Source of the DNA: Flavimaricola sp. | GTDB lineage: Bacteria; Pseudomonadota; Alphaproteobacteria; Rhodobacterales; Rhodobacteraceae | DNA: 64,000 nucleotides | Reading direction: 5' to 3' | NCBI GenBank assembly: GCA_029255105.1 | Contig: JAQWWH010000090.1 | Coordinates: 1-64,000, forward strand | Part shown: positions 1 to 7,209 of the stretch, one piece after another | Position numbering within the stretch: the stretch's first letter is position 1 | Layout of the letters: each line of letters opens with the position of its first letter | Program-made: the position numbers and the translations under genes | Notes under the pieces: generated by a model | What the model was told of the DNA's origin: nothing | What the model saw: only the letters and a program-made list of their open reading frames with translations | Databases searched by the model: none

Positions 1-162
1 GGCCTGATCCTCGACCGTCTCGGCCCCTCGCCACTGGCGGAGGACCAGTTGATCCGGGATCTGTCGACCTCAAGCGAGGGCATCGCCCCGGCCCTGATCG
101 ATCTGGAGCTCTCTGGCCAGATCGTCCGACAGGCCGGCGGACTGATCACCCGGGCGGTTTGA
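1..162 (+). CDS. dprA: DprA, DNA-processing protein, C-terminal fragment (5' end outside window)
   Basis: The frame is open from base 1 to a TGA at 160-162 and gives about 53 residues. They look like the C-terminal winged-helix (DprA_WH) domain: a helix around 'LGPSPLAEDQLIRDLS' and a final strand region 'QIVRQAGGLITRAV'. DprA loads RecA onto incoming single-stranded DNA during transformation, and the winged helix is its small C-terminal domain. The Rossmann-like core lies outside the window, so identity rests on this tail and on the dprA-topA order common in alphaproteobacteria. About 146 bp of non-coding sequence separate it from topA. Confidence 0.72.
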   Translation, partial: GLILDRLGPSPLAEDQLIRDLSTSSEGIAPALIDLELSGQIVRQAGGLITRAV

Positions 163-308
163 CCTCGCCAAAACATGACCCATTTTCCAGCCCTCAAGGG
201 CTGTCGCGTGACCTCGGTCAAACGGATGTTTCCCCGCATTGACATTCGACGGATCGACCGCACATGTTGCGCGGCCATAAGCGCCGCAAGCCAAGTCCAG
301 AGGTCATC

Positions 309-2993
309 ATGCCAGTCGTCGTTGTTGAATCGCCCGCTAAGGCCAAGACAATCAACAGTTATCTTGGATCCAACTACACGGTTCTGGCGTCCTTCGGTCA
401 CGTCCGTGACCTGCCACCAAAGGACGGATCGGTAAACACCGACGACGACTTTGCCATGTTGTGGGAGGTCGCTGCCGACTCGCGCAAGCACGTCAAGGCC
501 ATCGCCGACGCCCTCAAGGACGACCCCGAACTGATCCTCGCCACCGACCCCGATCGCGAGGGCGAGGCGATTTCGTGGCACCTGACAGAGACACTTTTGG
601 CCCGCAAGGCCATCAAAAAGGACACGCCCGTCAGCCGGGTTGTGTTCAACGCCATCACCAGGGCCGCCGTGACCGAGGCGATGAAGAACCCCCGTCAAGT
701 CGACGCCCCTTTGGTTGAGGCCTACCTGGCCCGCCGGGCGCTCGACTACCTTGTGGGCTTCAACCTGTCGCCCGTCCTTTGGCGTAAGCTGCCCGGGGCA
801 AAATCGGCCGGCCGCGTGCAATCCGTCTGCCTGCGCCTCATCGTTGAGCGCGAAATGGAGATCGAGGCCTTCCGCGCCCAGGAATACTGGACCGTTTCCG
901 CGCAGCTCGCCACTCCGCGCGGCCAGACCTACGAGGCGCGGCTGACCACGCTTGCCGGCAAGAAGCTCGACAAGTTCGACCTGCAGGACGGGACCGCAGC
1001 CGAATTGGCTGTTCGGGCCATCCACTCGCGCGACCTGACCGTTCAGTCGGTCGAGGCAAAACCCGCCAGCCGCAACCCGGCGCCGCCCTTCATGACCTCG
1101 ACCCTGCAGCAGGAGGCGAGCCGCAAATTCTCAATGGGCGCCCGCCAGACGATGAGCGCGGCGCAACGGCTCTATGAGGCGGGCCTTATCACCTACATGC
1201 GGACCGACGGGATCGACATGGCACCCGAGGCCGTCATGGCCGCCCGCGAGGCGATCAAGGAAAAGTTCGGCGACAAATACGTCCCCTCCTCCCCCCGGAT
1301 GTACAAGAACAAGGCCAAGAACGCGCAAGAGGCCCACGAATGCATCCGGCCAACGGACATGATGCTGTCCGCAGAACAGGCCCGGATCAGCGACGCCGAT
1401 CAGCGCAAGCTTTATGACCTGATCTACAAACGCACCATCGCCAGCCAGATGGAGGCCGCCCGGATGGAGCGGACGACCGTCGAAATCGGCAGCAGCGATG
1501 GCCAGGTCGGCCTGCGGGCCACCGGTCAGGTCGTCTTGTTCGAAGGGTTCATCGCAATCTACGAAGAAGGCCGCGATGATTCCGTGACCGACGACGATGA
1601 CAAGCGTCTACCCCAAATCAGCCAGGGCGAAGCGGCCGCCAAAAAGGACGTCACCCCCGAACAGCATTTCACCCAGCCACCGCCCCGCTACACCGAGGCG
1701 ACATTGGTCAAACGGATGGAAGAGCTTGGGATCGGCCGCCCCTCCACCTACGCCTCGATCGTCACCACGATCCAGGAACGGGATTATGTGTCCAAGGACA
1801 AGGGCCGCCTGATCCCCCAGGACAAGGGCCGGCTGGTGACGGTGTTCCTGTCGAACTACTTCCATAAATACGTCGAATATGACTTTACCGCCGACCTCGA
1901 AGACCAGCTCGACAAGGTCAGCGCCGGTGAGGCCGACTACAAGGATGTCCTGCGCAGGTTCTGGCGGGACTTTTCCGCCGCCATCGCCGAAACGGCCGAG
2001 TTGCGGATTACGGATGTCCTGGAAAAGATCAACGAGGTCCTTGAACCGCATCTCTTTCCGCCGAATGCCGAAGGCACCGACCCGCGGCTGTGCCCCAATT
2101 GCGGGGCCGGGCGGCTTTCCATGCGCACCGCACGGTCGGGTGGGGCCTTCATTGGTTGCTCAAACTACCCCGAATGCCGCTACACCCGGCCCTTCGGCCC
2201 CCCCGGATTGGAAGGGACCGCCATCGGCCCGGATGGCAAGCTCTTGGGCCACGACGACGGTGACCCCATCTCACTGCGCGACGGGCGCTTTGGCCCCTAT
2301 GTCCAGCGCGGCGAAGTGACCGAAGATGTTCCCAAACCGCCCCGCTCCAGCCTGCCCAAAGGCTGGCAAGCCAGCGAGATCGACCTGGAAAAGGCGCTTC
2401 TCCTGCTCAGCCTGCCACGACAAGTCGGCCCCCACCCAGAGGATGGGGTGATGATCGAGGCCGGGATCGGACGTTTTGGTCCCTTCGTGAAACATGACAA
2501 GCTCTATGCCAACCTCAAAGAGGTGGACGAGGTCTTCACCATCGGCATGAACCGCGCCGTCGAGGTGCTGGCGCAAAAGGCCGCCTCGCGCGGGGCCGGT
2601 CGCGGTGCGGCGGCAACACCGCTCAAGGAACTGGGCGACCACCCCGATGGCGGCGCCCTCAATGTGATGGCCGGGCGCTACGGCCCCTACGTGAAATGGG
2701 AAAAGGTCAACGCCACGATCCCGAAAGAGACCGCGCCCGAAGACATGACGCTCGAGATGGCGATCGCTCTGGTGAACGAAAAGGCCTCCAAGGGCGGCAA
2801 GGGCAAGGCGAATGCCAAACCCAAGGCAGCCGCCAAGCCCAAGACGGCAGCAAAAACGACCGCAGCCAAAAAGACGACGGCCACAAAGACGACGGCCACA
2901 AAGACGACAGCCACAAAGACGACGGCCAAAAAACCCGCTGCGAAAAAGGCCACAACCAAGACGGCGGCCAAAGAGACCCCAGATGACAGCTAG
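309..2993 (+). CDS. topA: DNA topoisomerase I (type IA)
   Basis: Relaxes negative supercoils through a 5'-phosphotyrosine intermediate. The protein is 894 aa from ATG 309. A longer frame opens at 264, but the family N-terminus 'MPVVVVESPAKAKTI' begins here, behind 'AGAGG'. The Toprim domain fills about residues 1-140 with acidic motif 'ATDPDREGE' at about 79-86. The catalytic tyrosine is about Y296 in 'LITYMRTDG'. A four-cysteine zinc finger lies at about 595-624 (CPNC...CSNYPEC), followed by topoisomerase C-terminal repeats ('GRFGPYVQRG', 'GRFGPFVKHD', 'GRYGPYVKWE'). The last 70 residues are a Lys/Ala/Thr tail that probably binds DNA and contains a 15-bp tandem repeat. The stop overlaps the next start by 11 bp. 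Confidence 0.97.
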   Translation: MPVVVVESPAKAKTINSYLGSNYTVLASFGHVRDLPPKDGSVNTDDDFAMLWEVAADSRKHVKAIADALKDDPELILATDPDREGEAISWHLTETLLARKAIKKDTPVSRVVFNAITRAAVTEAMKNPRQVDAPLVEAYLARRALDYLVGFNLSPVLWRKLPGAKSAGRVQSVCLRLIVEREMEIEAFRAQEYWTVSAQLATPRGQTYEARLTTLAGKKLDKFDLQDGTAAELAVRAIHSRDLTVQSVEAKPASRNPAPPFMTSTLQQEASRKFSMGARQTMSAAQRLYEAGLITYMRTDGIDMAPEAVMAAREAIKEKFGDKYVPSSPRMYKNKAKNAQEAHECIRPTDMMLSAEQARISDADQRKLYDLIYKRTIASQMEAARMERTTVEIGSSDGQVGLRATGQVVLFEGFIAIYEEGRDDSVTDDDDKRLPQISQGEAAAKKDVTPEQHFTQPPPRYTEATLVKRMEELGIGRPSTYASIVTTIQERDYVSKDKGRLIPQDKGRLVTVFLSNYFHKYVEYDFTADLEDQLDKVSAGEADYKDVLRRFWRDFSAAIAETAELRITDVLEKINEVLEPHLFPPNAEGTDPRLCPNCGAGRLSMRTARSGGAFIGCSNYPECRYTRPFGPPGLEGTAIGPDGKLLGHDDGDPISLRDGRFGPYVQRGEVTEDVPKPPRSSLPKGWQASEIDLEKALLLLSLPRQVGPHPEDGVMIEAGIGRFGPFVKHDKLYANLKEVDEVFTIGMNRAVEVLAQKAASRGAGRGAAATPLKELGDHPDGGALNVMAGRYGPYVKWEKVNATIPKETAPEDMTLEMAIALVNEKASKGGKGKANAKPKAAAKPKTAAKTTAAKKTTATKTTATKTTATKTTAKKPAAKKATTKTAAKETPDDS
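2871..2930 (+). repeat. Four tandem 15-bp units inside topA
   Basis: Four consecutive 15-bp units of the form AAGACGACGGCCACA lie in frame; units 1 and 2 are identical, 3 and 4 each differ by one base. Each encodes Lys-Thr-Thr-Ala-Thr (Lys at the last position of the final unit). The repeat lies in the basic tail, so a gain or loss of units would change tail length without a frameshift. Confidence 0.9.
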
Positions 2994-3276
2994 CCCCGGC
3001 ATCAAACGGGTCATCAACGGCACAAAGGGCCGCTACGTCCTGACCACGCCCGAAGGCGAAAGCGAGCTGACCTATTCCATCGCCTCGCCCAGCCTGGTGA
3101 TTGCAGACCACACCGCCGTCGCCCCGGGCCTCGAGGGTCAGGGAGTCGGCAGGCGTCTGCTCGACCGGCTCTTAGAAGATGCCCGCACCGAAGGGTTCAA
3201 GATTATCCCGCTTTGCCCCTACGTGAACGCCCAACGACGCAAACACCCCGAATGGGCCGATCTGTTCAACGTCTGA
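2983..3276 (+). CDS. Small GNAT-fold N-acetyltransferase (YjdJ-like)
   Basis: A 97-aa protein starting inside the last codons of topA (ATG 2983, topA stop 2991-2993), so translation is probably coupled. It matches the short GNAT/YjdJ group: a beta strand 'ELTYSIASPSLVIADHTAVAPGL', the acetyl-CoA-binding loop 'LEGQGVGRRLLDRLLEDAR' (Q-x-x-G-x-G/A type) at about 50-68, and a final 'IIPLCPYVNAQRRKHPEWADLF' typical of the family. The substrate is not known. A longer upstream frame through the topA tail is only a shadow of its Lys-rich codons. Confidence 0.85.
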   Translation: MTASPGIKRVINGTKGRYVLTTPEGESELTYSIASPSLVIADHTAVAPGLEGQGVGRRLLDRLLEDARTEGFKIIPLCPYVNAQRRKHPEWADLFNV

Positions 3277-3292
3277 CGGCTTTTTCTTGCTG

Positions 3293-3312
3293 AAAATATT
3301 CCCCCCGGAGGG
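3293..3312. other. Intergenic AAATATNCCCCNCCGGAGG-like motif, copy 1
   Basis: AT-rich 'AAAATATT' runs into 'CCCCCCGGAGGG' between two convergent genes. A very similar block, with 'AAATATCC' followed by 'CCGCCGGAGGC', occurs at 35042-35060 upstream of another gene. Function unknown. Confidence 0.4.
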
Positions 3313-3336
3313 TCCGAACCCTCCGCACGCGGGGCC

Positions 3337-4191
3337 TCAGAGGTTATTAACCGCAAACACACATCCGTCGCTGATCAACACCGGCGGGGTCTGGCACAGC
3401 CCCCGGGCAACGGTCCAGGCGGTAAGCACCTTTGGGACATAGGCCCGCGTCTCGGCATAGGGCGGCACGCCCGCGTTATCCCGCACCGATCCTTCGCCGG
3501 CGTTGTATCCGGCAAGGGCCAGAACCGGATCGCCATCGAAGTGGCCCAGCAACCAGTCCAGATAGGCCACCCCACCACGAATATTCTCAGCGCTTACAAG
3601 CCGGTCTCCAACGCCGAACCGTTCGGCCGTCGCCGGCATCAACTGCATCAACCCGGCCGCACCTGCCGTGCTGACCGCCTGCTCTTGCCCTGCACTTTCG
3701 ACCGAGATGACAGCCAGAACGAGGGCGGGGGACACCTTGGTCCCGATCGTGGCTCGCAGAATGTCGATACCATGCGCGCTGGCGATATCCTGAAGGGTCT
3801 GGATGCGCGGGACCGGGGCACTGGTTCCGGCAGGGGCAGCCTCAAGGGCGCGCACCGCCTGCTCAAGTCGCCCTGGCCCGCTATCGGCAAGCCGGGGTGA
3901 GATCGTGGCCCAAAACCATTCAAACCCACTCGGTGCCGGGACAACGACACCAAGATCGGAAAGATCGACAGTGTTTCTGGCGGTAGCGGGCCGGGGTGCG
4001 CCCAGGGCACTTGGGGCGGCAGGATCGATCTGCACGTTGATACGGCTGCCGGTCGTCCCGGTCGGAACTGTGACCCGTCTAAAGGTAAAGTCCGGCTGCA
4101 ACCGGTCCAGAGGCTCGGCCTGTGAAAGAACAGGCCCCGTTTGAGCGAAAATCAGCCCGACGGACATAGCCATCATAGATAGTCGCGTCAT
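3337..4191 (-). CDS. Lytic transglycosylase, SLT domain, exported
   Basis: A 284-aa protein with an N-terminal signal peptide (about residues 1-24, ending 'GPVLSQA') and a C-terminal soluble lytic transglycosylase domain. Visible motifs are the catalytic glutamate at about E165 in 'VISVESAGQ', 'GAAGLMQLMPATAERFGV', 'ALAGYNAGEGSV' and 'ETRAYVPKVL'. Such enzymes cleave the MurNAc-GlcNAc bond to form 1,6-anhydro ends and often open the wall for envelope machines. The gene is transcribed away from the adjacent Tad pilus locus, so a role in pilus passage through peptidoglycan is possible but inferred only from position. The middle region (about 30-120) has no recognised domain. Confidence 0.9.
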   Translation of the reverse strand: MTRLSMMAMSVGLIFAQTGPVLSQAEPLDRLQPDFTFRRVTVPTGTTGSRINVQIDPAAPSALGAPRPATARNTVDLSDLGVVVPAPSGFEWFWATISPRLADSGPGRLEQAVRALEAAPAGTSAPVPRIQTLQDIASAHGIDILRATIGTKVSPALVLAVISVESAGQEQAVSTAGAAGLMQLMPATAERFGVGDRLVSAENIRGGVAYLDWLLGHFDGDPVLALAGYNAGEGSVRDNAGVPPYAETRAYVPKVLTAWTVARGLCQTPPVLISDGCVFAVNNL

Positions 4192-4542
4192 GCGCGCGTG
4201 TCCTGCCTCAGTTTCTTGTTGCGTAAAGTATTATGCATTGGAAGCAATCAGACCAGATAGCGTTGAAAGAATGCTGCAACTATAGGGTGCAAACGACACG
4301 CTCAGGGCGGTTTGGCCCGATTTTCGACAAGAAATATTCCACCATTACGATTTGTTTTCAATGCCTTGCGGCATTAATGAAGAAAACGTCGACGCTTTGA
4401 AAAAGATCGAAACAGGCCCCAATGCCGCCGCATTCCAAGGGCTATATCTACTCATCCCAGACGGGGATTGGGCCAAGAAGAGGCCGGTCCGAGATGATCC
4501 AGAGGGTAGTAACGAGTGACAACCCTGAGGAGGGCTTTAAGA
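4192..4542. other. Divergent intergenic region before the first Flp pilin
   Basis: This 351-bp AT-rich spacer must hold the promoters for the lytic transglycosylase (minus) and flp1 (plus). The only clear structure is a small hairpin, AATGCC-TTGC-GGCATT, at 4360-4375. A strong Shine-Dalgarno, GAGGAGGG, lies just before flp1 at about 4527-4534. No convincing -35/-10 pair was identified. Confidence 0.5.
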
Positions 4543-4731
4543 ATGTTGAACTTTATCAAGTGCTTTCGTGACGAACAAGACGGAGCTGTGACTGTTGACT
4601 GGGTTGTGCTGACCGCCGCCATCGTAGGCCTAGGCATAGCTGTTTTGACCTCGGTGTCTAATGGTGCGGAGCGGATGGCTTCGAACATCGGACGCGAGCT
4701 TACGACAGCGGTCCCGACCGTAACGTTCTAA
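4543..4731 (+). CDS. Flp-family type IVb prepilin, paralogue 1
   Basis: A 62-aa prepilin starting at ATG 4543 behind GAGGAGGG. An upstream ATG at 4516 would add nine residues absent from the three paralogues. A short leader ends in Gly14, the predicted prepilin-peptidase site; the mature protein starts 'AVTVDWVVLTA', followed by a hydrophobic helix of about 20 residues. Position +5 of the mature form is Asp rather than the Glu of classical Flp. This is the most divergent of the four copies: C7 in the leader, 'ERMASNIGREL' near the end, and a C-terminus 'AVPTVTF'. It is probably the major subunit or a variant of the Tad fibre; which copy dominates cannot be read from sequence. Confidence 0.9.
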   Translation: MLNFIKCFRDEQDGAVTVDWVVLTAAIVGLGIAVLTSVSNGAERMASNIGRELTTAVPTVTF

Positions 4732-4749
4732 GCGAAGCGCGAGACGAAG

Positions 4750-4779
4750 GAGCCAAGATTAGACGATCAAACCTGGCTC
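4750..4779 (+). other. Stem-loop after flp1
   Basis: Inverted repeat GAGCCA / TGGCTC (4750-4755 and 4774-4779) with an 18-nt loop, in the spacer between the first and second pilin genes. No T-run follows directly, so it may be a processing or stabilising structure rather than a terminator. Confidence 0.35.
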
Positions 4780-4884
4780 ACCCAAGACTTTTTAAAGACT
4801 ACCCCTTTTACATGGTTTTCAAATCAACTCGTTTTCTTCGGTGCTCTTGAAGCACCATCCATTTTAAACCTGAGGAAGAATATT

Positions 4885-5073
4885 ATGCTGAACTTTATCA
4901 AGACTTTCCATGCAGACGAAGACGGTGCCGTGACTGTTGACTGGGTCGTTCTGACCGCAGCCATCGTAGGTCTGGGCATTGCAGTTCTTACTTCCGTGTC
5001 GAACGGCGCCGAGATCATGGCATCGAACATCGACCAAGAACTGCAGACTGCCGTCCCAACAATCTCTTTCTAA
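4885..5073 (+). CDS. Flp-family type IVb prepilin, paralogue 2
   Basis: A 62-aa prepilin with the leader 'MLNFIKTFHADEDG', predicted cleavage after Gly14, and mature start 'AVTVDWVVLTA' with Asp at +5. The hydrophobic segment runs about residues 20-38 ('VVLTAAIVGLGIAVLTSV'), followed by 'SNGAEIMASNIDQELQTAV'. The mature part is identical to paralogue 3 except for the last residues. The gene has its own Shine-Dalgarno (TGAGGAAG) and lies 153 bp after paralogue 1. Together with the others it supplies substrate for the prepilin peptidase at 15702-16190. Confidence 0.92.
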   Translation: MLNFIKTFHADEDGAVTVDWVVLTAAIVGLGIAVLTSVSNGAEIMASNIDQELQTAVPTISF

Positions 5074-5092
5074 TCTGGACGACTGATCCCAT

Positions 5093-5120
5093 GGCCAGAT
5101 CCGCCAAACAGGGTCTGGCC
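5093..5120 (+). other. Stem-loop after flp2
   Basis: Perfect 7-bp inverted repeat GGCCAGA / TCTGGCC (5093-5099 and 5114-5120). It sits in the flp2-flp3 spacer and is followed by a C/T-rich stretch without a real T-run, so it could be a weak terminator or an RNA-processing site. The 'ACGACTGATCC' just upstream recurs after flp3 (about 5377-5387). Confidence 0.45.
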
Positions 5121-5182
5121 GCCTTCCCCTCTAACGAGGTCCTAAGCGGTGTCATCGTCTTTTACATACCAGGAGTTATTCT

Positions 5183-5371
5183 ATGCTAAATTTTTCAAAA
5201 AGCTTCTCCGCTGACGAAGACGGTGCCGTAACTGTTGACTGGGTCGTTTTGACCGCAGCCATCGTGGGCCTGGGCATTGCCGTTCTCACCTCCGTATCCA
5301 ACGGTGCTGAGATCATGGCGTCGAACATCGACCAAGAGTTGCAGACGGAGATTCCTTCAGTCGCTTTCTAA
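5183..5371 (+). CDS. Flp-family type IVb prepilin, paralogue 3
   Basis: A 62-aa prepilin with leader 'MLNFSKSFSADEDG' and cleavage predicted after Gly14. The mature N-terminus 'AVTVDWVVLTA' and helix match paralogue 2; the C-terminus is 'TEIPSVAF'. Shine-Dalgarno 'CAGGAG' precedes ATG 5183. Leader position 5 is Ser where the others have Ile, an acceptable change in a cytoplasmic leader. Near-identity in protein and DNA with copies 2 and 4 points to recent tandem duplication. Confidence 0.92.
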   Translation: MLNFSKSFSADEDGAVTVDWVVLTAAIVGLGIAVLTSVSNGAEIMASNIDQELQTEIPSVAF

Positions 5372-5498
5372 ACCCAACGACTGATCCAAAAGCCCGAACC
5401 CAATCCACGGTTCTGGCCTGCTTCACCATGGCTGATGTCCAAAGTGGCATCTTCCCTATTTAGCTTTACCAACCAAACTAACTACTAGGAATTTTCCA

Positions 5499-5687
5499 AT
5501 GCTCAACTTTATCAAATCTTTCCGTGCAAACGAATCCGGTGCCGTGACTGTTGACTGGGTCGTCCTGACCGCAGCAATCGTAGGCCTGGGCGCTGCAGTT
5601 CTGACCTCCGTTTCCAACGGTGCCGAGGTCATGGCGTCGAACATCGACCAAGAGCTTCAGACCGAAATCCCGACCATGGCGTTCTAA
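5499..5687 (+). CDS. Flp-family type IVb prepilin, paralogue 4
   Basis: A 62-aa prepilin with leader 'MLNFIKSFRANESG' and predicted cleavage after Gly14. The mature form again starts 'AVTVDWVVLTA', with Asp at +5, and differs from copies 2 and 3 by 'GLGAAVL' and 'EVMASN' substitutions, ending 'TEIPTMAF'. The ATG is preceded by 'TAGGAATT'. This is the last of the pilin array and is followed 24 bp later by a strong intrinsic terminator, so the four pilins form a transcription block separate from cpaB. Confidence 0.92.
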   Translation: MLNFIKSFRANESGAVTVDWVVLTAAIVGLGAAVLTSVSNGAEVMASNIDQELQTEIPTMAF

Positions 5688-5710
5688 TAGATATTGCCAT
5701 GAACCCGAAA

Positions 5711-5736
5711 GCCGCGCTGTTGAGCGCGGCTTTTTT
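5711..5736 (+). terminator. Intrinsic terminator closing the Flp pilin array
   Basis: Perfect 8-bp stem GCCGCGCT / AGCGCGGC (5711-5718 and 5723-5730) with a GTTG loop and six T's directly after. It is preceded by an A-rich stretch and lies 24 bp after flp4. Confidence 0.92.
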
Positions 5737-5739
5737 CAT

Positions 5740-6134
5740 TTGCCTTCAGTAGATTTGATCAGGACCCACTGCCCTTCGTTTCCACTGTTTGTTCACAGAT
5801 TCAAACAGTGATCCGGAGTCCGCTGCAATGATGACTAATTGTTGCCAGAATCCCAAAGCACAATGGTTGTCGGCCGCCTAATTTTTGCGGACCAGTGAGG
5901 ACAGTAACCCTATGACGCATTCGTGTGTTCAAATCTTGAAAGAGGAAGACGCCGCAATCTCTCTGCCCGGGTGGTCATCACCTCAGGCATCATGGTGCGA
6001 GCTTTGGGTCGTCTTCAAACTGGAATAAGGGGCTTCTTGGCCCGCTGAAGCATTGGGAAACCAACCAAAGGACGCCGTCGTTCCAACCGTCGTCTCATAT
6101 TCAGACGACCAACTGGAAATGAAAGTAGAGCAAA
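5740..6134. other. 395-bp spacer between flp array and cpaB, with a possible 38-codon ORF
   Basis: Follows the pilin terminator, so it should contain the cpaB promoter. It holds one short open frame, ATG 5912 to TAA 6028 (38 codons), with 'GAGGA' ten bases upstream. The peptide has three Trp and two Cys and matches nothing recognised, so it may be chance. A 7-bp inverted repeat lies at 6089-6109, just before cpaB. No other structure was seen. Confidence 0.35.
6089..6109. promoter_or_regulatory. Inverted repeat upstream of cpaB
   Basis: GTCGTCT (6089-6095), 7-nt spacer, AGACGAC (6103-6109). It ends 25 bp before the cpaB ATG and could be an operator or a 5'-UTR hairpin. Nothing identifies a binding protein. 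Confidence 0.35.
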
Positions 6135-6995
6135 ATGAGAGCAGTATTCGGACTTGTGCTAATCATCGGACTTGGGCTTGCAGGCTTCGCCGTCTACATG
6201 GTCCAGGGCTACTTTGAGCAACAAGGCGCCGCGTTGGCCCGCGAGCGGGCGGCAGCGGCGGCCCAGGTCCCGACGGTCGATGTCATCGCCGTCAAACGGA
6301 CCATCGGCTATGGCGAGCCCCTCACAACCGATGACCTGATCATGGTGCGCTATGCGGAACCATTCCTGCCCGAGGGTGTGTACCGCACCGCAGAGGAACT
6401 GTTCCCTCGCGGCACCGATGTGCCCCGTATCGTCATCCGGCAGATGGAGCCGAACGAGCCGGTCTTGGCTGTCAAGGTAACGGAACCGGGTGAATCCGCC
6501 GGGATCACGACGCGCCTTGCGCCGGGCATGCGTGCCTTCACGATTTCGGTCGATGTCGCTTCGGGCGTCTCCGGTTTCTTGCGTCCAGGGGATCGCGTTG
6601 ACGTCTATTGGACCGGTTCTGTCCGCACCGGCGCCCAGAATGGCCAGGATGTGACCCAGTTGATCGAAACTGCATTGCCGCTTGTGGCGGTCGACCAGAC
6701 GTCCAGCGCGGATCGTTCTGGTGCTCAGGTCGCCCGGACGGTTACGGTCGAAGTGACGCCGCAGCAGGTTGCGAACCTTGCTCAGGCACAGGCGACGGGC
6801 AAGCTGTCACTGTCACTTGTCGGTTTGACTGATGATACCGTTGCCGAAGCCATCGAAGTTAACCAGCGCAGCCTTCTGGGTATTGAGGAAGAACAGCGCA
6901 CAGTTGAGGCCGCACCCGAGATGGAAAGGGTTTGCACCATTCGGACACGGCGCGGCGCAGACGTAGTGGAAATCCCGATCCCCTGCACCAACTGA
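6135..6995 (+). CDS. cpaB: Flp pilus assembly protein CpaB/RcpC
   Basis: A 286-aa inner-membrane-anchored periplasmic protein. Residues 3-22 ('AVFGLVLIIGLGLAGFAVYM') form an N-terminal membrane anchor. An SAF-type domain follows at about 48-115, including 'VIAVKRTIGYGEPLTTDDLI', then the RcpC/CpaB domain with 'GMRAFTISVDVASGVSGFLRPGDRVDVYWTG' features. CpaB/RcpC is thought to act with the secretin in the outer-membrane part of the Tad apparatus. An out-of-frame ATG at 6119 was ignored. A terminator-like hairpin 37 bp downstream separates it from the secretin gene. Confidence 0.93.
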   Translation: MRAVFGLVLIIGLGLAGFAVYMVQGYFEQQGAALARERAAAAAQVPTVDVIAVKRTIGYGEPLTTDDLIMVRYAEPFLPEGVYRTAEELFPRGTDVPRIVIRQMEPNEPVLAVKVTEPGESAGITTRLAPGMRAFTISVDVASGVSGFLRPGDRVDVYWTGSVRTGAQNGQDVTQLIETALPLVAVDQTSSADRSGAQVARTVTVEVTPQQVANLAQAQATGKLSLSLVGLTDDTVAEAIEVNQRSLLGIEEEQRTVEAAPEMERVCTIRTRRGADVVEIPIPCTN

Positions 6996-7032
6996 CCAAG
7001 GCCAATTGACCAAAACATCACTGCTTTAATTA

Positions 7033-7060
7033 GAGCGCGCCGAAATGGCGCGCTCATTCT
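7033..7060 (+). terminator. Probable terminator after cpaB
   Basis: Perfect 9-bp stem GAGCGCGCC / GGCGCGCTC (7033-7041 and 7047-7055) with a GAAAT loop, followed by the weak U-tract 'ATTCTATTG'. Strong hairpin, imperfect T-run. Confidence 0.7.
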
Positions 7061-7209
7061 ATTGTGCCCTTCGGACAACTGTTGCGGGTTATCCACATTA
7101 GATTGAAGCGGCAAGACATTGATTCTTGCAAAAAATGCCTCTTGCGGTCAGTCTGTATTGAACGACGGGAAAAATCCCGCTTGCAGTAGTGATCGGAGAG
7201 GCAGGTCAC

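Noticed and set aside
5912-6028. 38-codon ORF in the flp-cpaB spacer as a gene
   Set aside because: It has a possible ribosome-binding site but no family resemblance or supporting context; chance cannot be excluded, so it is only noted in the spacer entry.
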